From NCBI GenBank assembly GCA_963576735.1, contig OY755183.1, forward strand, positions 12,481,213 to 12,545,212: a DNA stretch of 64,000 nt. Reading direction: 5' to 3'. The notes under the pieces were generated by a model, which was given only the letters and a program-made list of their open reading frames with translations, did no database searches and had not been told where the DNA came from. Made by a program: the position numbers and the translations under genes. This DNA comes from Bedellia somnulentella. Taxonomy: Eukaryota > Arthropoda > Insecta > Lepidoptera > Bedelliidae. This document shows positions 58,052-64,000 of this stretch, in pieces. Every line of letters begins with the position of its first letter. Positions within the stretch are counted from its first letter, which is position 1.

Positions 58052-58302
58052 TTGCCGTGTAGTGACGGCTTAGAATAACACTACCCCATATCTACCCGTG
58101 GGTGATCGTAAGAGGCGACTATGGGTATAGGGGCGTTTTAATAATTTTAGGGCGATGTGGTTGGAGACCCGTCACCAAAAATGTTTATTATTATCATCTT
58201 TTCCCCAATCAACTTCCAAAAGTGGCTGAGGAATTTATCATTCAAAAGTTCTGGCTACCCCGTTAAGGGATTTATAGCGGTAAGCATTTGTATGTATGTA
58301 TA
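58052..58302 (-). mobile_element. Family M copy, full length
   Basis: TTGCCGTGTAGTGACGGCTT to the (TATG)n end at 58302; 260 bp from the previous copy, same orientation. Confidence 0.76.
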
Positions 58303-59468
58303 TATTTCAAAAATATTACTCAAAGAGAACGGAGTAAATCAAGAGTATGTAAGTACTTTCGTAAGAGTTGTTGTGTATAAGGGAAGACATGGTAACATAA
58401 ACGCTTGTTGCTTACATACAATACTCCTTATCATCACTCATGAGACACCATATACATATTCGGTTCTTGAAAAGTGGATTAATGAAACCTGACGAGAAGA
58501 TTAGCTTTAATAAAACAACTTCAAAAACTGTAACCCTAACCAATAAGAAAAAAATAAATATAAAATTGACAAATATAACAAATCGGTAAGCGTAAAATTT
58601 TATTAATGTGTTGCATTGGAAAATGCAAGACCGAAGCAGACAGAGAATCAAAGATTCCTGGAGAATGCACCCATGATTATCTTAGACTTCTAGAGAAAAA
58701 TTTAAGTGCCATTACAAAATTTTCAACAAAACTGAACACGATATCAGTACCTAACGGGAACTTTTTAGTTCATAGTGACTTGTATTGAAAACTGAAAGTT
58801 CACTTCCGTAAACACCAGATATCAGACCTTATCGCTGAACCAAAAACTAGAAAAACAAACACTATTGTAATGAACTCGTGCGAAGAACAAACATATTGTA
58901 TGGAAATTTGGATAAAATTGTTTGCTAATACTCTTCTGTAAACCATTGGATAATCATCGCAACATCATGTATTAGTATGCCAACGTTTTTATTGCCGTGA
59001 GAAATATCTCACACAGCCACTGTTTGGATTGCTCAAGATAAATTCTTTCATAACTTCAGTCATATTTATGATATGATATGCTCGATAGCTTTTCGCCATT
59101 TCTTGTACAGCTGTATAATATTCATTTAAAAAAAACTTATATTCTTTTTCTACAGTCTGTTCTTAGTACTATTGGTTTACTAAGGGTCTATTAATTTCAC
59201 GTGTAACTTACTTAATAACTCTGAAGCCTCTGTTGCCAGAGATTCGTCGGCTAAACGTCGAAGTTTAGAGGAAATGATTTATAATAAAGGATCGTTGTTG
59301 ATACGTTTCCAATCGCACAACCCACCAGCCACTTACTATGACTAAGTACCCTTAGTGGTCTCATTCTATATTCCTAGCAGTAAATGTCTTTTATAATTTA
59401 AAATTTCACAACATATCCTTATAACTCATCCACCTGATGAATTTATTCCATAAATTTATTTTATTTAT

Positions 59469-60386
59469 CTATACCTATAATAAATCTGTAGAGAGGTCAA
59501 TTCTGTACATTAAATATATTTTCAAAACAACTATCAGGGGGTGATTAGTGATCGATACTGATGCCAAAAATTAAATCAGTATAATTTTTGTCTGTCTGTC
59601 TGTCTGTCGGTTTGTATGTTCCTTATGGAAACAAAAACTACTCGACGGATTTTGACGAAACTTGGTAGAATTATTCTTCATACTCCTAGGCAGGTTAAAG
59701 AGTACTTTTTAGTGAAGTAGTGAAGGGAAATTTTGGGAAAACGGGGGAAGTTACTCCATTTTTTAAGCTTTCGTCGCGTGAGCAGCCTTAATGGTTACAG
59801 TTACATAGAAATCATGTACCACAGAAATATTCTACATAAAATTGTCTAAAAAATATCCTACAACAGCATATGTCTATCTTTTATGGTTGACTCATAATAA
59901 CACGTGTAACTCCTGATAGCTTAGCAGTTCGGAGCATCCTGATTATATTTGTTTACTCTTACGTTTATAGTTCTCTTCATCTCACATTTAAAAAAGTTTA
60001 CATTATTACCTATTCAATTAAAAAAGTATCATAGAAATCGGTATAGAAACACCAAATTAATACATAAAATAAGCCATCGCGTCCTGTCGTCGCACGTGAA
60101 TACTGAATCATGCTGAATTACTTTTTAGTAATGGTTGCGCGGGCAAAAGATAGCCGTGAGTATATGTATGATGTATGCAAAGTTTGTAACTCTGATTGTT
60201 TGTTTACATGGGTTTATTTTCGGAGATACTGAACAGTTCTTTTAAGCGCTTTTACAATCACAAAGCTAAACTATTCAGGAGTGCTATAAGTGGCGCTAAA
60301 TTTCACAAAGGTTGAGCAGTGATTGAAGAAACCTCAGATATTTTTAAAACTACACTACCCGTGTGAAGCTGGGCCGATCCACTAGT
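59469..60386 (-). mobile_element. About 0.9-kb element (family H), copy 2, inverted
   Basis: CTATACCTATAATAAATCTG, (TGTC)n, AAAACTACTCGACGGATTTT and AGCTGGGCCGATCCACTAG mirror copy 1 through most of their length. Confidence 0.62.
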
Positions 60387-63300
60387 CAATCTAATAAAAA
60401 GGGAAAGAGCAATATTTATCGATTGCGGTAATTGCGGTGCATAAATACTTTGTGAGAACACAAATTGCAGGTGTGAGGTAACACAAGTGCGAAAATCGAC
60501 AAGCAATTGATAAATGAACCTCAACTTACCGTAGGTGGGAGTAATGATCAACAATTACGAGTACTTGAGTGCAACTCAACTTATTATGCACTGTGAAAGC
60601 CTGACATCGGTATAAGACAGATTATTGGAAAATACTTGAACAGACGCTTATTTGACTGATAATTATTTAGATAAATTTGAGTATCAGAATACTAATTATT
60701 ACTTAAAATGAGGCAATTAATAGCATAGCTATCATTTATCTTGGTAAATATATAAAAAATCTATTAGGTCATCTTAATATTTCCTTGACAATATCCGTGC
60801 AGGGATTTTTTGATAATTGTTTGCTTGTTATCTTACTTGCCCCTGCATCTACCTCTCAGGTCTTTGTAAACACACTACGATTTCTTGTTGACACAAGGAA
60901 ACGTGATCAAACGTGGTCTAGATTTCTTGATATCGTTTGTTTTCAAACTGTATATAATTTTGCAACAACTCTTTAATATTTACTAGTACTTTACTTAGGG
61001 TACCCAGAACTAAAACTTCGCAGGACACTTGCAGCGACTTAAATAAGTCCAAAATATTTCCTTGAATGTAGAATACTCTTTAATTAATACAAACAGATAT
61101 CACACATGCAGGTCCTGACAAAGTGGTAGAGGCTATTCTGAAAATTATGTGAAGTATATAACACCTGGTGTTCAGAGTACCAATTCATAGCTTGGACAGT
61201 ATATGGATATAAACGCTACAGAGGAGGGAAAAAATAATTGTATGTTGAACTCTTTCAATTATATTTCAATTAAAATCAAAATATTAAACCAGATTCATCA
61301 ACATGCGTGAAAAACTGAACTTAAAACTGGAAAGCAGATACGATTAGATCGAATGTTGAAATCGTAAGTGTACAAATAGGATATACCAAACATACTTACA
61401 ATTCCTACAAATTCAACAACATTCAATTCCATTTGAGCGCAGATGGCCTTATCCTGGTAATTAAAAATAGATTTCTCGTGAAGTAATTAGAAAAGAGAGA
61501 ACAACCACATCAATAAATGGTGCTGCGGTTATTGACATAAATGTGGGCCACAACATGTAGTTATATGTGAAGATTGAATCTAGACTCTTTTTAGGACATG
61601 TCGCTGCGACGCGTGAGGTGTGGCTAAACTTAGATATTTCTTTTACAAACTAAAGCTGATTTATATAACATTCATTTGAACTTAGGACATAACAATAAGT
61701 TTCAAGCATGTCTAGGCTTAATTTGGTGCGTAAAACCTATGTTGTAATGATTCAAAGCATAAAAGGTATGGAGAATCGTATTGAACGTTAGTGATTTCAG
61801 AGATATATAACAAATTCTCAAAATACATTTTGGGAAATTGTACAATCCCTTTCTATTCCAAAAGTTTATTTTCCAATTACTTGCGCCCCTTCCTAGCTTG
61901 TAATAGTCGCCTCTGAACTGAAGGGGGATGACTTATCCTACAATCTACGTATGGGGTTGCTTGGCTTAACTGATGAATCATCAAAATTAAATTGCTTGCT
62001 ACAACTTTTGGTTCATGTAATTTCTTCCATTGATACAACCTAAAAGCCCTTAAGCACTGAGTAGACTTACTTCGTATCAATATTTTTATTATTTGGATAT
62101 TTTTCTGAATGTATAACTTTCTTTATTGTGATGTGCATTTATTTTAAAAACAAAATGTTTATAAAACTATAAATAAAACTTATCTTCCAATGTATAAACC
62201 GTGTGAATTGATTCTTTCAAGCATTCATAACAAAACAGTATTTTGACGTACACGTTTACGTCTACAGCAACGCTTGTAAAAATTCACAAAAACTGTTTTA
62301 AAATTCATAAGAGCCTATTGTTTAATCAAACGAACTGAACATCTTAGTTCTTTCAAGATTTTTACCCTGAGAACGTGGGAACATTCACCCGTTGTTGTTA
62401 TTTATTGACAAACTATAAAAAAGATAATCATCGGTTTGAGTTTGAGTTTTAGATCCTTCATCTCATTTATGCTTCTTTCTACTAATATTTTATGCTTCTG
62501 TAAACTGTAAAATTCAGTTTATTTTTAAATGAGCGTGATGTTTCAATTCAAAAGAAACAATGTTTGTAAGCATTCTTCAAGTGCTTGTTTATTATCGTCT
62601 TGTACAAAAGATACCAGAATGGCGGCACTTAAAAGTAATTAAGGACTCTTAGATCTATTTTAATGATGAAAAACTTGCTTGCTTCAAAGTTAAAAACATG
62701 AAACAACATTTTACAAAAGAACATCGATCAAGTTGTTTTTTTTTAAATTTATAATGTGGATTCAACTCTAAACTATTTTTAATGTATTGAACGACACAGT
62801 GGGTGGTATTATATGTGATATGCATACTACTAATATCATTTACGTGATTTTCTAAATAAAATTGCAGTAAGCTTATTTTTTGAGTAAAATGTTCAGGCGA
62901 TAAGTGGGTACCCAAAACATCTAATGAAACAATCTTCTGCAATGCTAATATTTAAAGATCATCCCTGGCACAGAGAGTATAAAAGTATCAGATGTTACTT
63001 TGAGATATTTATACTTACTCTAATAGAACCTATTGAAGCGAATAGCATGTTCGTCTAGACAACGAACCAGCGTCAAATACGATATCAATGGACAGATGCG
63101 TGCAACAAACATGTAATAACAGTAATAGTGATCGTCGATTCAAGTGCGGTTCGACGTGTTTCACTTTTTTCCAACATTTATGCAACTCCACTTTCTATGC
63201 TCTCGGCCGTTTATTGAATTGTCGGTAATCAGCCTATCTGATCAACAATTCCTTGCATTTTACCTTGACTTTCATCGCCTTTATCTTGATCGTATTAGTG

Positions 63301-64000
63301 AAGCTTAATGAACCCTTACAGGTGTATCTACTTAAGTGTTTGTACCTTGGCATGATCGTTGGTTTCACACCATAGATGTACGTCATGCACATCTATGTTT
63401 CACACTAATACTCGCATATACAAAACATATTTTTCTCTGCTTTTAACTTTGGATCAAAATTGATATAACATGCCGAAATGTAAGGCAGTTAATTCTTATG
63501 CAAGTGAAAGAATACATCACGACAATTTGGTTTCAGAAAAAAAGACCTACAAAAACATAGTTTTTACCGTACTATCTTCACCTAATAATTCTTATTTAAT
63601 TTTTGATCTGAAGTTCTAGCTTCCCCATAATAAATTTGTATAATATAATATGTGAGTAATTTATAAATTTATGTATAGCAATATTACCTAATATGACATT
63701 TTCCATATTCTCTACTTCTTTTCCCTTTCATAAAATGAGGCCTTGATAATCTTTGTCAATTAAAGGGAGATTATCGGAAATATAACTTGCTAGATTGAAC
63801 ATCTGCAATATCATTCAAAGTGATATCATCACTTCTGTTTCTTTTGGGAATTCAATCTTAAACTGAATTTATCTTTTTTGTATCTGTAAGATAAAAACCT
63901 CCAAAACAACTATCTAGAGTAATTGACTACTATTGAAGTGCAAATGAAACTACAAGTAAATATTTTAGCAAAATTAAATATATACCTTAAGTTTAGACTG
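60387..64000. other. AT-rich stretch to the window end
   Basis: Only chance-length ORFs (e.g. 60303-60554, 61877-62080, 62655-62942, minus) and no repeat family that I recognise. Confidence 0.5.

Noticed and set aside
58157..58492. 111-codon plus ORF
   Set aside because: Its first half is the complement of a family M element; the same frame appears at other family M copies (for example 29146-29334 and 4055-4276, minus).
63368..63402. Small ATAGATGT...ACATCTAT hairpin flanked by TTTCACAC
   Set aside because: An 8-bp stem with a short direct repeat is within chance in 64 kb.
1..64000. CRISPR array, prokaryotic operon, rRNA or intact virus-derived gene
   Set aside because: No regular spacer-repeat array, no ribosome-binding-site-led ORF series, no rRNA-like block and no viral protein signature seen on either strand.

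Overview
The window is AT-rich, intron-dominated animal DNA. Its repeat set looks lepidopteran: short elements tied to (TATG)n microsatellites, tRNA-derived SINEs with (TTATG)n tails, and many MITEs and 5'-truncated LINEs. The organism call is an inference from repeat style; no species is identified. There is no operon structure, CRISPR array or rRNA, and I find no convincing free-standing tRNA gene.

One host gene is well supported. Six plus-strand exons (26779-26873, 27942-28069, 30507-30590, 31066-31110, 46684-46722, 47058-47175) have canonical AG/GT borders and matching phases, and join into 169 codons without a stop. The product resembles the Ser/Pro-rich middle of a class II Rab11-FIP (vertebrate RAB11FIP3/4, Drosophila nuclear fallout, nuf) and ends as the coiled coil begins. 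The usual N-terminal EF-hand-like part and the C-terminal coiled coil with the Rab11-binding motif are not seen and presumably lie outside the window or in unrecognised exons. Most of the window is therefore intron or flank of this gene.

Layout: 1-9.4 kb, repeats and several foldback MITEs. 9.4-12.6 kb, a degenerate DNA-transposon-like element encoding a very basic protein on the minus strand, with paired CAGGGGACTG motifs at both ends and a LINE 3' fragment inside it. 14.3-15.4 kb, a 5'-truncated LINE. 20.5-20.8 and 36.2-36.5 kb, two foldback tRNA-like SINE copies with target-site duplications. 22.0-22.3 kb, an unexplained GC-rich block with a small ORF. 22.8-24.3 kb, a nested inverted MITE composite. 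26.8-47.2 kb, the nuf-like exons, with introns full of SINEs and microsatellite-linked elements. 47.4-50.3 kb, a repeat mosaic. 53.1-56.3 kb, three GC/CpG-rich islets that could be internal promoters or enhancers, one split by a hAT-type MITE with a perfect 8-bp target duplication. 56.3-64 kb, more interspersed repeats and unassigned AT-rich DNA.

I found no clearly new multi-gene system. The most unusual items are the CAGGGGACTG element, the foldback tRNA SINE family, the hAT insertion in a CpG-rich islet, and the orphan GC-rich ORF at 22.1 kb.
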